Assembly: GCA_963771705.1 (NCBI GenBank)
Contig: CAVYUP010000005.1
Location: forward strand, 186,001-250,000
Length of the DNA: 64,000 bases
Source: DATFVA01 sp963771705
GTDB lineage: Bacteria > Bacteroidota > Ignavibacteria > Ignavibacteriales > Ignavibacteriaceae
Direction: 5' to 3'
Part shown: positions 7,674 to 17,322 of the stretch, in pieces
How the letters are laid out: every line of letters starts with the position of its first letter
Position numbering within the stretch: position 1 is the first letter of the stretch
Translations under genes and position numbers: made by a program
Notes under the pieces: generated by a model
Databases searched by the model: none
What the model was told of the DNA's origin: nothing
The model's input: the letters and a program-made list of their open reading frames with translations, nothing else

Positions 7674-8087
7674 CAGGCTAAAAGGAGCAGATGCTGAAGC
7701 AGTCTGACCTGTTTCAGCATCTTTAATATTAAATATTACCTTATAATTACCATCTGCATAAGTTGAATCAAGATCGAATTGTATCTCAACCGGAACATCA
7801 GCAACCTCTTCATCATTAACCTTATCTTCAGTTCTGCTGATCATAGATTTAACTGTATCTCCCGCAGGCTTTACCAAATCAATATCGTAACTCAGCGTAG
7901 CTGTGAATTTATTATCTGTTTCTGTTTGCTTCAATCCCTTAACTCTCGTACTAGCGTCAACCTCCCAGCTGCCGCCAAGGTCATAAGCAAAGGCCTCTGC
8001 ATTATATACCTCAAGTTTTTTTTCTTCCTTTGCGCATGAAGCAATCAGCAGAACCAGGCAAAAGGATAAAAAAATTACTGCCTTCAT
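7662..8087 (-). CDS. hypothetical lipoprotein
   Basis: 141 residues starting with a lipoprotein signal (FLSFCLVLLIASC, lipobox cysteine at about 18). The mature domain is beta-rich with alternating polar and hydrophobic residues and no catalytic motif, and looks like a small immunoglobulin- or transthyretin-like fold. No family is recognised. It sits 33 bp downstream of serC on the same strand and may be the last gene of the DUF1015-serC unit. Confidence 0.65.
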   Translation of the reverse strand: MKAVIFLSFCLVLLIASCAKEEKKLEVYNAEAFAYDLGGSWEVDASTRVKGLKQTETDNKFTATLSYDIDLVKPAGDTVKSMISRTEDKVNDEEVADVPVEIQFDLDSTYADGNYKVIFNIKDAETGQTASASAPFSLKKD

Positions 8088-8120
8088 TTCCGACCTCCCG
8101 GGATTTTTTGATCCAATTTA

Positions 8121-9209
8121 TTAACTATGCTTACTCTGAAAATCTTTCATGAAACTCACCAGGTCTTCAACTCCCTTTTTAGGGAACGCATTATAAACCG
8201 AAGCTCTTATACCGCCCACCGATCTGTGTCCTTTCAATCCGCTGAACCCGTTTTTAGATGCTTCCTCAACCAGCTTCTTCTCAAGCTCTTCAGAATTCAG
8301 GTTAAAGGTAATGTTCATCAGGGAACGGCTGTCTTTTTCAGCATGACCTTTATAAAAACCTCCGCTTTCATCTATGCATTTATAGAGCGTATCAGCTTTC
8401 TCTTTATTAAGATTGTACATAGCATCGAGGCCTCCGTTTTTCTTCAGCCATTTTGCTACAAGTCCTATAATATATACTCCGAATACAGTAGGGGTGTTAT
8501 AGAGAGAGTCAGCGTCTACATGAGTTTTATAATTCAGCATTGTATGCAGAGAATCACTGCTTCTTTCAACCATATCCTTACGGATAATAACAAAGGTAAC
8601 ACCTGAAGGTCCCATATTTTTCTGAGCACCGGCATATATCAGCGCATATTTAGCGACATTTATCTTTCTTGAGAGGATATCGGAAGAAGCGTCGCAGACA
8701 AGCGGGACTTTTCCCGTTTCAGGTTCATAATGGAATTCAGTTCCATAGATAGTATTATTAGAAGTGAAATGGACATAAGAAGCCTCAGGATCGAGTTTAA
8801 GTTCACCTTGCTTTGGGATACTTTTAAATTTTCCCTCTTCTCCAGATGCGGCAACATTAACAGTTCCAACTCTTTTAGCTTCTTTAATAGCTTTCTTTGA
8901 CCAGCTTCCGGTTACTATATAGTCAGCCTTATTTGCGGGAGGCATAAGGTTCATAGGAACCATCGAGAACTGAAGGCTGGCACCACCCTGCAGAAAAAGA
9001 ATAGAATAATCATCGCTTATTCCCATAAGTTCTTTCAGGTCGGCTTTAGCGTCCCCTATAATTTTATCAAATGTTTTTGAACGGTGACTTATTTCCAATA
9101 TTGACATACCTACACCGGGAAGCGACATTAAATTATCCTGAGCTTCCTTAAGCACGTCTTCGGGCAGAATTGCAGGGCCCGCACTAAAATTATAAATTCT
9201 ATTTTCCAT
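8121..9209 (-). CDS. serC: phosphoserine aminotransferase
   Basis: A 362-residue PLP enzyme that converts 3-phosphohydroxypyruvate and glutamate to phosphoserine in serine synthesis; the family can also act in pyridoxine synthesis. Diagnostic segments are YNFSAGPAILP at the N-terminus, GVGMSILEISHRS, FLQGGASLQFSM, the PLP lysine in AGAQKNMGPSG, and the C-terminal GHRSVGGIRASVYNA. The ATG at 9209 follows an AAGGGAAG site. It lies 47 bp downstream of the DUF1015 gene, a neighbour often found with serine-biosynthesis genes in Bacteroidota relatives. Confidence 0.96.
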   Translation of the reverse strand: MENRIYNFSAGPAILPEDVLKEAQDNLMSLPGVGMSILEISHRSKTFDKIIGDAKADLKELMGISDDYSILFLQGGASLQFSMVPMNLMPPANKADYIVTGSWSKKAIKEAKRVGTVNVAASGEEGKFKSIPKQGELKLDPEASYVHFTSNNTIYGTEFHYEPETGKVPLVCDASSDILSRKINVAKYALIYAGAQKNMGPSGVTFVIIRKDMVERSSDSLHTMLNYKTHVDADSLYNTPTVFGVYIIGLVAKWLKKNGGLDAMYNLNKEKADTLYKCIDESGGFYKGHAEKDSRSLMNITFNLNSEELEKKLVEEASKNGFSGLKGHRSVGGIRASVYNAFPKKGVEDLVSFMKDFQSKHS

Positions 9210-9256
9210 TTTTATGATCTTCCCTTCTGATTTTCAATTAACTATTTAATTAATAT

Positions 9257-10504
9257 TTATATTGTATGGACAAGAAGTCCATCTCTCAATTTAGGCTCAA
9301 ACCATGTAGATTTAGGCGGCATTATTTCACCCGCATCCGAAATTTTCATTAGATCATCGAGCGAAACAGGGTAGAGAGAAAATGCAGCAGCAGCTTCACC
9401 GCTGTTGACTAATTTCTCCAGCTCTTTGGTACCGCGGATACCTCCTATAAAATCTATCCTTTTATTTGTTCTGGGATCATCAATCCCGAGCACAGGGTTA
9501 AGGAGGAAGTCCTGCAGAATGCTGACATCAAGAGTTTCAGCAACAGACTCCGAAAGTGAATTACTTGCCAGTACAGAATCACGTACCTTCAGCATATACC
9601 ATTCACCGTCCAGGAACATGCCATAGCTTCTTCTCTCTTTCGGTTCCTTTTCTCCTGTTTTTTCGATAACAAATTTTTCACTCACCCTATTTAGAAATTC
9701 ATCTTTAGACAGGTTGTTAAGGTCGGAAACAACGCGGTTATACGGCAGAATATTAAGCTGTTCTGCCGGAAAGATCACAGAAATGAAAAAATTGTATTCT
9801 TCCTGCCCGTTATGGTTTTTATTATTTTCCTTCTTAACGTTCCTTGCTCTTGCGGCACTGGCAGCCCGGTGGTGTCCATCCGCTATATACAGATGATCTA
9901 TTTTACTGAATTCGCCGATTATTTTCTCATTATATTTTTCAGGGACGATCCACACAGTATGCCTGATACCATCCTTCGAAGTAAAGTCATACTCCGGATT
10001 ATTATTCTTCGTTGTTTCATCAACAATTTGATTTACCGTATCTTTTCCTTTATAGGTAAGAAACACAACGCCTGTCTGTGCTTCAGTAGTAACAATATGG
10101 TTTGTCCTGTCATCCTCTTTTTCCCGCCTGGTTTTTTCGTGCTTCAGGATAACATCCTTCGCATAATCATCTACCGAAAAGGTAGCAGCAATTCCTACCT
10201 GGGCTTTACCGTTCATTTCTAGTCTGTACAGATAAAAATGTGGAGAATCCTCAGCTATAAGCGGGGCCTCGTTTTTAAGTCTCTCCAGGTTCTGCTTAGC
10301 TTTATTATATACTTCCTCTGAGTAAGGGCTAACGCTGTCATCCAGCTCAATTTCAGATCGGGTAACGCGTAAAAAGTTTAAAGGATTTCCTTCTGCTTCG
10401 TTTTTAGCTTCCTTTCTATTAACAACATCATATGGTACACTTGCTACTGTTTCGGCATTATCTTTTGAAGGTCTTAATGCTTTGAAGGGTCTTATTATGG
10501 CCAT
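9257..10504 (-). CDS. DUF1015 family protein
   Basis: A 415-residue cytoplasmic protein beginning with the conserved MAIIRPFKALRP and containing VASVPYDVVNR, the HEKTRREKEDDR segment and YIADGHHRAASA, all typical of DUF1015. The frame also opens at a TTG at 10513, but the conserved N-terminus starts at the ATG at 10504, so I choose that. The family function is not established. Its frequent link to serC/serA, and the histidine-rich ADGHHR motif, suggest a role around serine or one-carbon metabolism, which remains inference. Confidence 0.85.
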   Translation of the reverse strand: MAIIRPFKALRPSKDNAETVASVPYDVVNRKEAKNEAEGNPLNFLRVTRSEIELDDSVSPYSEEVYNKAKQNLERLKNEAPLIAEDSPHFYLYRLEMNGKAQVGIAATFSVDDYAKDVILKHEKTRREKEDDRTNHIVTTEAQTGVVFLTYKGKDTVNQIVDETTKNNNPEYDFTSKDGIRHTVWIVPEKYNEKIIGEFSKIDHLYIADGHHRAASAARARNVKKENNKNHNGQEEYNFFISVIFPAEQLNILPYNRVVSDLNNLSKDEFLNRVSEKFVIEKTGEKEPKERRSYGMFLDGEWYMLKVRDSVLASNSLSESVAETLDVSILQDFLLNPVLGIDDPRTNKRIDFIGGIRGTKELEKLVNSGEAAAAFSLYPVSLDDLMKISDAGEIMPPKSTWFEPKLRDGLLVHTI

Positions 10505-10683
10505 TTTGAACAATCTCTCCTTATAAAACTGAAAAAGAATGAGCTTTAAAAATCCATAAAATATTATAAATATTCCATTTAAGGAGTACTAAATCGGAAG
10601 AAAAATTGATGCTGATCAATTATTTTTGTCATTTTACACCCTATTTATATATTTACTACTTTACAAACAAATCACATTTCACA

Positions 10684-11493
10684 ATGCCGGCTGAAAAAGA
10701 GCTTTTAAACGATAGAAAACGGACAAAATCCAATCCGAAAACTTACCGGGGAAGAAAGAAAATTATAGGCGATATCCGTTATTACCGGAAGTTTCATTCG
10801 GATCATTTAAACAATGAAAGAGATGTTTTTGTCTGGCTTCCACCCTCATATTCCACACCCTCTCAGAAAAGATATCCGGTTTTATACATGCACGATGGTC
10901 AAAACCTGATGGACCCCTCAACTTCCTATTTAGGAGTTGACTGGCAGGCAGATGAGACTGCTGACAGGTTGATCAAGTCCGGAAAGATGAAGGAAATAAT
11001 AATCGTCGGAATTTATAATTCAGAGGACCGGCTTGAAGAATACAGCGACTCCCCAAAGGGAAGAAATTATATGAAATTCCTGACCTCAGAGCTTAAAACC
11101 TTTATTGATTCGAATTACCGTACAATTCCTGATCCAAGAAGCAATGCGGTTATGGGATCCTCAATGGGAGGGCTAATCTCTTTTTTGATAGTATGGAAAT
11201 ATCCCTCTGTTTTTTCTATGGCCGGATGCATGTCGAGCTCCTTTTACTACGATAACGACAAGGTATTTAAAACCATCGGAAAAAGCTTCAAGCCAAAACC
11301 AGGAATAAAAATTTATATTGATCATGGTGAGGATGGTCTGGCAAGGGGACAAAAGATGTTTGCCAGGCTTACTGAGAATGGATTTTTAATAGGAACAAAT
11401 ATTGATTATTTTTACGCCCCGGGGGCAGAGCACAATGAATCTGCCTGGGCAGACAGGCTGGAAAGGCCTTTACTTTTTTTCTTTGGAAAATAA
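10684..11493 (+). CDS. esterase-D-like alpha/beta hydrolase
   Basis: A cytoplasmic alpha/beta hydrolase of the esterase D / enterochelin-esterase (PF00756) type. The nucleophile elbow GSSMGG, the YPVLYMHDGQN strand, and a C-terminal acid-histidine pair (DHGEDGL; GAEHNESAW) give the usual Ser-Asp/Glu-His triad. The frame is open to an ATG at 10606, but the first 26 residues (FCHFTPYLYIYYFTNKS) do not belong to the family and are aromatic-rich. The ATG at 10684 (MPAEKELL) is the likelier start, though neither has a good ribosome binding site. Substrate unknown; carbohydrate or siderophore esters are typical for relatives. Confidence 0.8.
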   Translation: MPAEKELLNDRKRTKSNPKTYRGRKKIIGDIRYYRKFHSDHLNNERDVFVWLPPSYSTPSQKRYPVLYMHDGQNLMDPSTSYLGVDWQADETADRLIKSGKMKEIIIVGIYNSEDRLEEYSDSPKGRNYMKFLTSELKTFIDSNYRTIPDPRSNAVMGSSMGGLISFLIVWKYPSVFSMAGCMSSSFYYDNDKVFKTIGKSFKPKPGIKIYIDHGEDGLARGQKMFARLTENGFLIGTNIDYFYAPGAEHNESAWADRLERPLLFFFGK

Positions 11494-11547
11494 TTGTGTG
11501 CGGAAAATATTATTTCCGGTTTCTTTATAAATAATCATTTGTTTAAT

Positions 11548-12219
11548 ATGACTTCATCACATTTACCCTTCGGAAAATTCATAAGTATTATTTGCATCGT
11601 TCTTTTAAGCGGCTCATTCTGGGGCTGTGCGGGGACTTCAGATCTGATAAACCTTGGCATCGCAAAAGATGAGGTTATCAAGTACCACGAGAGCGGTAAA
11701 TACGATTTCGATACAAGGCAGGTAGTTAATGATGCAATAGAGAAATTTAACGGTGTAGTACCTGATCAGAATAAAATTATTGTTTTTGATGTGGATGAGA
11801 CGGCTATTTCCAGTTATGGGTATTATAGAAAATGGGATTTTGGATATGTTCCAAAATATTTTGATATGTGGGTGGACAGTGCCAAGGCTCCTGCAGTTCC
11901 TGAAGTTCTGGACCTTTACAATCATTTGATAAAAAAGAATTTTAATATTGTATTTATTACAGGAAGAAAAGAATATCAATATGAGTCTACTTTTAAGAAC
12001 CTGATTAACGCGGGCTATACAAAATTTGATACTCTGATAGTTAAGGGGGAGGAATATTCGGGAAAAACCGCGGAAATGTTTAAATCTGCAAAAAGAACTG
12101 AACTTGCAGAAAACGGATATGTAATTACGGGAACTGTAGGCGATCAATGGAGCGACCTTAATGGTCCATACCATGGAATTCAGGTTAAAATCCCCAACTA
12201 CATGTATATAATATATTAA
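11548..12219 (+). CDS. HAD-superfamily acid phosphatase-like lipoprotein
   Basis: A secreted phosphatase related to the class B / lipoprotein e(P4) group (PF03767). From the ATG at 11548 the protein is 223 residues with a lipoprotein-like signal ending in SGSFWGC. HAD motif I is VFDVDETAIS, motif II lies in NIVFITGRKEYQ, and the C-terminal acidic motif is GTVGDQWSDLNG. The frame can be extended 5' to a TTG at 11494 directly after the esterase stop, but that would bury the signal peptide. It probably shares a transcript with the esterase upstream. Confidence 0.82.
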   Translation: MTSSHLPFGKFISIICIVLLSGSFWGCAGTSDLINLGIAKDEVIKYHESGKYDFDTRQVVNDAIEKFNGVVPDQNKIIVFDVDETAISSYGYYRKWDFGYVPKYFDMWVDSAKAPAVPEVLDLYNHLIKKNFNIVFITGRKEYQYESTFKNLINAGYTKFDTLIVKGEEYSGKTAEMFKSAKRTELAENGYVITGTVGDQWSDLNGPYHGIQVKIPNYMYIIY

Positions 12220-12226
12220 TCCTGCC

Positions 12227-12247
12227 GGCAGCCCATAAAAGGCTGCC
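12227..12247 (+). terminator. possible terminator hairpin without T tract
   Basis: A 7-bp stem (GGCAGCC at 12227-12233, GGCTGCC at 12241-12247) with a 7-nt loop lies just after the acid phosphatase gene. No T run follows, so termination would be weak or factor-dependent. Confidence 0.35.
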
Positions 12248-12309
12248 TGAACACTCCAAAACAGAAGAGGGACCTCGTTTTTTACTTAATGACCCAGTAA
12301 AAAATTACT

Positions 12310-12317
12310 TATATTTG
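12310..12317 (+). promoter_or_regulatory. candidate -7 box of the valS promoter
   Basis: TATATTTG matches the Bacteroidota TAnnTTTG element 35 bp upstream of the valS ATG. No TTG is found at the usual -33 distance, only a T-rich stretch, so the match is partial. Confidence 0.4.
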
Positions 12318-12351
12318 CAGCTTAAACTCAGAATATTAATTAAGGAAAGAA

Positions 12352-15000
12352 ATGTCTCTGACCGAAATTCCAAAGGCATATGATCCGGCGTCGGTAGAAG
12401 ATAAGTGGTATAAGTACTGGCTTGAAAACAAATATTTTCATTCAGAAGTCGATCATAATAAAGAACCTTTCACAATTGTAATACCCCCGCCCAATGTTAC
12501 CGGTATGCTTACCATGGGCCATATCCTTAATAATACCATTCAGGATATTTTTATACGTATAAAAAGGATGCAGGGATACAATGCCTGCTGGGTTCCGGGG
12601 ACAGACCATGCTTCAATTGCTACGGAGACAAAAGTAACCAATTATCTTAAAGACAAAGATATTGATAAGAAGGTTATCGGCCGGGATGAATTTATCAGGT
12701 ACTGCTGGGAATGGACTGAGAAGTACGGCGGCATTATCATACAGCAGCTTAAAAAGCTAGGTGTAAGCTGCGACTGGGACCGGGAACGTTTTACGATGGA
12801 TGATGAATACTATCAGGAAGTAATAAAAGCATTCGTTAAGCTGTATAACGAAGGGAAAATTTATCGCGGATACCGCATGGTAAATTGGGATCCCGCTACA
12901 CGCTCGGCCATTTCCGATGAGGAAGTTATATACAGGAATGCAAGCAGCAAGCTATGGTATTTTAAATATCCTGTAAAAGACAGCAGCGATTTTATTGTAG
13001 TTGCAACTACACGCCCCGAAACAATGCTTGGAGATACAGGAATAGCTGTTAATCCAAATGATGAAAGATACAAAGCATTAATTGGGAGTAAGGTTCTGCT
13101 TCCAATTGTTGATAGAGAAATCCCGATCTTTGCCGATGACTATGTGGATATGGATTTCGGAACCGGTGCCGTTAAGGTTACTCCTGCCCACGATATGAAT
13201 GATTACGAGATGGGTAAAAGGCACAATCTGGATTCCATAAATATTTTTAATGAGGATGCGACAACCAATAATAATGTGCCGGATTTCCTGAGAGATCTTG
13301 ACAGGTATGAAGCAAGGAAAAAAGTTGTTGCCAGAATGGAAGACCTTAAGCTTCTTGAAAAAACGGAGGATTACGAGACAAAAATAGGTTATTCTGAAAG
13401 AGGCGGAGTACCGATTGAACCTTACCTCTCGGAGCAATGGTTTATGAAGATGGATGAGCTTGCAAAGCCCGCGCTTGAAGCCGTAGAAGATGGTAAGGTG
13501 AATTTTTATCCTGACCACTGGGTAAAGACCTACAAACACTGGATGGAAAATATTAGCGACTGGTGCATATCCCGGCAGTTATGGTGGGGACACAGGATAC
13601 CCGTCTGGTACTGTGTTGGAGATGATCATTGCAACCTGGAATGTAAAAATCCCATTGTTGCAACTGAAAAGCCGGAAAAATGTCCTTATTGCGGTTCCAC
13701 TAATCTGAGGCAGGATGATGACGTTCTTGATACCTGGGCCTCCAGCTGGCTGTGGGCTCATGCAGTTTTTAAAACCAAAGAAGAGCAGGACTACTATTAT
13801 CCCACCGATACCCTAGTGACAGCGCCCGATATAATATTCTTCTGGGTTGCCAGGATGATAATGGCGGGACTCCATTTCAAACAAGATATCCCTTTCAGCA
13901 GTGTTTATTTTACTTCTGTTATTAGGGATGTTCAGGGGAGAAAGATGAGTAAATCTCTCGGTAATTCCCCTGATCCGCTTGATGTAATAAAGGATTATGG
14001 TGCTGATGCTCTCAGGTTTACAATTATTTATCTTGCCCCAATGGGACAGGATGTTCTGTTCAGCACAGAGAAATGTGAACTCGGAAGGAATTTTGCGAAC
14101 AAGATATGGAATGCGGGAAGATTTTTACTAATGAACCGGGAGTCCATTCCTTTGGACAGCAGTCTTGCTGAGAAGCATATCGATTTTGCAGACAAGTGGA
14201 TCGTTTCAAGGTTCAATAAGACCCTGATCCAGATTCAGGATTCTATGCAGAAATTTGAGATAAACACTGCTTCAAAAATCGTTTATGCATTTGTCTGGAA
14301 CGACTTCTGCGACTGGTATATAGAACTCTCGAAGAACAGGCTTTATTCCGATGATAACGAAGTTAAATCTGCAGTACTCACCAGATCGCTAATGATGTTT
14401 GAAAATCTTTTAAAGATTGTCCATCCTTTTATGCCGTTTATTACGGAAGAACTATGGCAGTTAATTGAAGAGAGGAAGAGAGGGGAAAGTATTGTAATCT
14501 CAAGCTATCCGGTTCCGGAAGAAGATAAAATAGATTCAAAGGCTGAAGAGGAAATGGAGTTTGTGCAGGATATTATTACATCGATACGCGCTATCCGCGG
14601 GGAAATGAATATTCCACCTTCAAAACAGATAAAAGCTTTTATTAAATCCTCGTCCGTCGGGCAGCACCAGGTTGAATATATTAAAAAACTAGCAAGAGTA
14701 GGTGAGCTGGTAGTAGACGAGAAAGTCCAAAAACCCAAAGCCAGCGTTTCCTCTGTATTAACAAAGTGCGAGATATACATTCCGCTGGAGGGATTGATCG
14801 ATCTTGAGGTTGAGCGGGCACGGCTTAGGAAAGATATAAGCCGGCTGGAAGGTTCGCTTGCCGGAATAGAAAAAAAGCTGGCAAACGAAAAATTCATTAA
14901 CAATGCGGCTCCAGAAGTAGTTGAGCGTGAAAGACAAAAAAAGTCAGACCAGGAAAAAAATCTGAAAAAACTTAAGGATATTCTGGATACCCTTTCTTAA
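12352..15000 (+). CDS. valS: valine--tRNA ligase
   Basis: Class I synthetase that charges tRNA-Val. The 882-residue length is normal for the family. The HIGH-type motif is TMGH at 54-57 after PPPNVTG, and KMSKS is at 531-535. The editing domain and the zinc-binding-like cysteines (CNLECKN, CPYCGS) lie between. The last 65 residues form the tRNA-binding coiled coil (LEVERARLRKDISRLEGSL). The ATG follows AAGGAAAG. It is convergent with the FemAB-like gene with only 22 bp between stops and no obvious terminator there. Confidence 0.97.
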   Translation: MSLTEIPKAYDPASVEDKWYKYWLENKYFHSEVDHNKEPFTIVIPPPNVTGMLTMGHILNNTIQDIFIRIKRMQGYNACWVPGTDHASIATETKVTNYLKDKDIDKKVIGRDEFIRYCWEWTEKYGGIIIQQLKKLGVSCDWDRERFTMDDEYYQEVIKAFVKLYNEGKIYRGYRMVNWDPATRSAISDEEVIYRNASSKLWYFKYPVKDSSDFIVVATTRPETMLGDTGIAVNPNDERYKALIGSKVLLPIVDREIPIFADDYVDMDFGTGAVKVTPAHDMNDYEMGKRHNLDSINIFNEDATTNNNVPDFLRDLDRYEARKKVVARMEDLKLLEKTEDYETKIGYSERGGVPIEPYLSEQWFMKMDELAKPALEAVEDGKVNFYPDHWVKTYKHWMENISDWCISRQLWWGHRIPVWYCVGDDHCNLECKNPIVATEKPEKCPYCGSTNLRQDDDVLDTWASSWLWAHAVFKTKEEQDYYYPTDTLVTAPDIIFFWVARMIMAGLHFKQDIPFSSVYFTSVIRDVQGRKMSKSLGNSPDPLDVIKDYGADALRFTIIYLAPMGQDVLFSTEKCELGRNFANKIWNAGRFLLMNRESIPLDSSLAEKHIDFADKWIVSRFNKTLIQIQDSMQKFEINTASKIVYAFVWNDFCDWYIELSKNRLYSDDNEVKSAVLTRSLMMFENLLKIVHPFMPFITEELWQLIEERKRGESIVISSYPVPEEDKIDSKAEEEMEFVQDIITSIRAIRGEMNIPPSKQIKAFIKSSSVGQHQVEYIKKLARVGELVVDEKVQKPKASVSSVLTKCEIYIPLEGLIDLEVERARLRKDISRLEGSLAGIEKKLANEKFINNAAPEVVERERQKKSDQEKNLKKLKDILDTLS

Positions 15001-15022
15001 ACCAGAATTTTCAGGATCTGCA

Positions 15023-16201
15023 TCAGAGATATCGATTTAAAAATACGCCTATATTTTTTGTCAATCCGAGAGGCAGTTTCTGCCAGACTTTTTTGTAAAA
15101 GGTCATATCTTTAACGATATCGATGTCTTTCGGAATAGATTCATTATAATAATGATATACCATTTTGGTATTACATCCCCATTTTGATTTAAACTGTGCG
15201 AGACCGCCGTTGCCTTCCGCAACTTCACCCATATCGTAAAAAGAATAACCTTCTTCACAAGCTTTATGAATAGCTTCCCACTGAATCAGGTCGTTAGCAT
15301 GAAATGCGAGTGCAGAGGTATTACGCCCATTGAAAGAATAAAAAACAGTCTTGTTGTATTTTAAGAACATTGAACCCGCAACCATTTCTTTTTTATTATC
15401 CCCGATAATTTCTGATACAAGGAGTCTCATCAGACCTTTGGGTTTAAGATTCTCCCATATATATTTAAAGAACCTGTAAGGCCTTGCAGGAACAACATGC
15501 CATCTCATAGTTTCAAGATAAAGTCGGTACCAGTTCTGCAGATCTTTCTCTGAATCAGCTTCACGAACCGCGAGACCAGAATCCTTTGCTTTAGTTACAC
15601 CCCAACGGATCTTATGATTCTGTTTTTTATTTCCGAACCTCAGGGTTGAAGGGCACTCAGGTAATTCAAAATAATACGATTCCCTCCAGTCGACTCTATG
15701 AATGGTTTCCAGGTCAGAATCAAGGGAATGGCAGTAACTTTTTACCTGCAGCAAGGCGTTAAATTCTGATTTTGCTCTTGAAGAAGCCTCATTTAATAAT
15801 AATCTGCGTACCTGGTCATTATCATAGATAAGACCGCTTAGAGGGGTTCTTGGAAGGGAAGCCAGCCTTTTAGCCGTAACAGGTTCATTTTTCTTGAAAG
15901 GGAGTCCCGCTGTAGGTAACAAGGGGAGGATTCCCATTATCTCATGATTTTCATTCTCACAGAACAGGACTTTACCCTTTTTATCGTATTCATATTCAAG
16001 AGCTTTCAACCATAGAGGGTGATTATAAACAGTTGCGTCAGGATGTTTCTCAATATATGCCATCCATTTATCAAAATAAACGCCAGAATTACCTTCTACG
16101 ATTGATAAAGAATTCTTTACTGGTCCATTGTAAGAAATCTTCTCATTATGATACTCATTCTGTAAAAGTTCATTTAGCTCATTATACTCAGCATTGCTCA
16201 T
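15023..16201 (-). CDS. FemAB/GNAT-like acyltransferase family protein
   Basis: A 392-residue soluble protein of the FemAB-like / BioF2-like (Acetyltransf_6) group: the N-terminal half has WMAYIEKHPDATVYNHPLW and SLPRTPLSGLIY, and the C-terminal GNAT half has the conserved SFNGRNTSALAFHANDLIQWEAI and YDMGEVAEGNGGLAQFKSKWG. Related proteins transfer amino acids from tRNA to peptidoglycan precursors or acylate polysaccharide components; I cannot choose between these. It lies 173 bp downstream of egtD on the same strand, which may be coincidence. Confidence 0.75.
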   Translation of the reverse strand: MSNAEYNELNELLQNEYHNEKISYNGPVKNSLSIVEGNSGVYFDKWMAYIEKHPDATVYNHPLWLKALEYEYDKKGKVLFCENENHEIMGILPLLPTAGLPFKKNEPVTAKRLASLPRTPLSGLIYDNDQVRRLLLNEASSRAKSEFNALLQVKSYCHSLDSDLETIHRVDWRESYYFELPECPSTLRFGNKKQNHKIRWGVTKAKDSGLAVREADSEKDLQNWYRLYLETMRWHVVPARPYRFFKYIWENLKPKGLMRLLVSEIIGDNKKEMVAGSMFLKYNKTVFYSFNGRNTSALAFHANDLIQWEAIHKACEEGYSFYDMGEVAEGNGGLAQFKSKWGCNTKMVYHYYNESIPKDIDIVKDMTFYKKVWQKLPLGLTKNIGVFLNRYL

Positions 16202-16374
16202 AAATACAGCCCCATAAGGAATTGGTTGTTAAAGTAATTAGTTCTCAGCAATATCTATACCTAATTATTCTTCTTAGATTAGAATTTGATTTAACTTAAA
16301 TCATGAAAATATAATTGTATGTGATTATAAGGGGTGGTTTTACTTATTATTGAGCCAGGACAATTTAAGTTTAC

Positions 16375-17319
16375 TCATTGTTTAACCCTCAGGTACTGCA
16401 CACTGAAGAACTTGTTCTCATCTACCCAGGCGTTTCTTACTTCAAAGAAATCACTTACCAGGCTTGCAAATTCTTCCAGCGTATATTTATAGGAATATTC
16501 TGTCAGGATATCATCACCCTTTTCCAAATGAATATCAGTGCCATTTATGTTTATGTGCTGATCCTCCAGACTTATAATATGCATTTCTATTCTTCCCTGT
16601 ACAGAATTATAAAATGCGTAGTGCCTGAAGTTTTCAAGCTTAAAATCCGAGCCTGTCTCATCATTTATATGTCTCAGGATATTCAGGTTAAAATCAGCAG
16701 TGACACCTTTACTGTCATTATACGCGGCTTCAAGGATTTGTTTGTTCTTTTTCAAATCGACGCCTATAATTATTCCGCCGTTTCCTCCAATCAACCGGGC
16801 AATTCTCCTTAAAAAATTCTTTGCCTCCTTAGGTTTAAAGTTCCCGATAGTTGATCCCGGGTAGAAAGCAGATATATGATCATGAGGTACTGGTATTTCG
16901 GGCAGTTTAATTGATCTGGTATAATCAGCGTGGAGGGGTATTATTTTAAGTCGGGGATAATCCCTGGAAAGTTTATTAACCGAATTAAGCAGGTGTTCTT
17001 CCGAGATATCAATCGGAATATAAGCGGCGAGTCCCGGTATATTTTCAAGAAGCAGCCTGATTTTTTTACTGCTTCCACTTCCGAACTCAAGCAGGACGGT
17101 ACCTTCACCGAGAAGCTTTCCGATTTCGGAGATATTATCCTCAAGTATCTTCATCTCGGTTCTGGTCGGATAATATTCTTTGAGACAGGTTATCTCGTCG
17201 AATAGTTTAGAACCTCTTTCGTCGTAGAACAATTTACTCGGCAGTTCTTTAACGCGGCCTGATAATCCTTCAAGGACAGTATTTACGAGCTCATTTTCTT
17301 TGCTGGCGGTATAATACAT
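16375..17319 (-). CDS. egtD: L-histidine N-alpha-methyltransferase (ergothioneine)
   Basis: Trimethylates histidine to hercynine with S-adenosylmethionine, the first step of ergothioneine synthesis. At 314 residues it has the normal EgtD length. Characteristic segments are LPSKLFYDERGSKLFDEIT, EYYPTRTEMKIL, the SAM loop LLEFGSGSSKK, and the histidine-pocket segment ISAFYPGSTIGNF. It follows egtB by 3 bp on the same strand, so the pair is certainly co-transcribed. Start is the ATG at 17319 (MYYTASKENELV). Confidence 0.93.
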   Translation of the reverse strand: MYYTASKENELVNTVLEGLSGRVKELPSKLFYDERGSKLFDEITCLKEYYPTRTEMKILEDNISEIGKLLGEGTVLLEFGSGSSKKIRLLLENIPGLAAYIPIDISEEHLLNSVNKLSRDYPRLKIIPLHADYTRSIKLPEIPVPHDHISAFYPGSTIGNFKPKEAKNFLRRIARLIGGNGGIIIGVDLKKNKQILEAAYNDSKGVTADFNLNILRHINDETGSDFKLENFRHYAFYNSVQGRIEMHIISLEDQHININGTDIHLEKGDDILTEYSYKYTLEEFASLVSDFFEVRNAWVDENKFFSVQYLRVKQ

Positions 17320-17322
17320 AAA

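Noticed and set aside
8127..8606. 159-codon open frame opposite serC
   Set aside because: Lies wholly on the complementary strand of a strongly conserved gene with no signal of its own.
10606..10683. N-terminal extension of the esterase
   Set aside because: Residues are aromatic and unlike the family; the ATG at 10684 gives a normal enzyme.
11494..11547. TTG-started extension of the acid phosphatase
   Set aside because: It would place about 18 polar residues before a clear signal peptide; the ATG at 11548 fits better.
11638..12174. 178-codon open frame opposite the acid phosphatase
   Set aside because: Complementary-strand shadow; composition rich in I, F, K, C and no homology seen.
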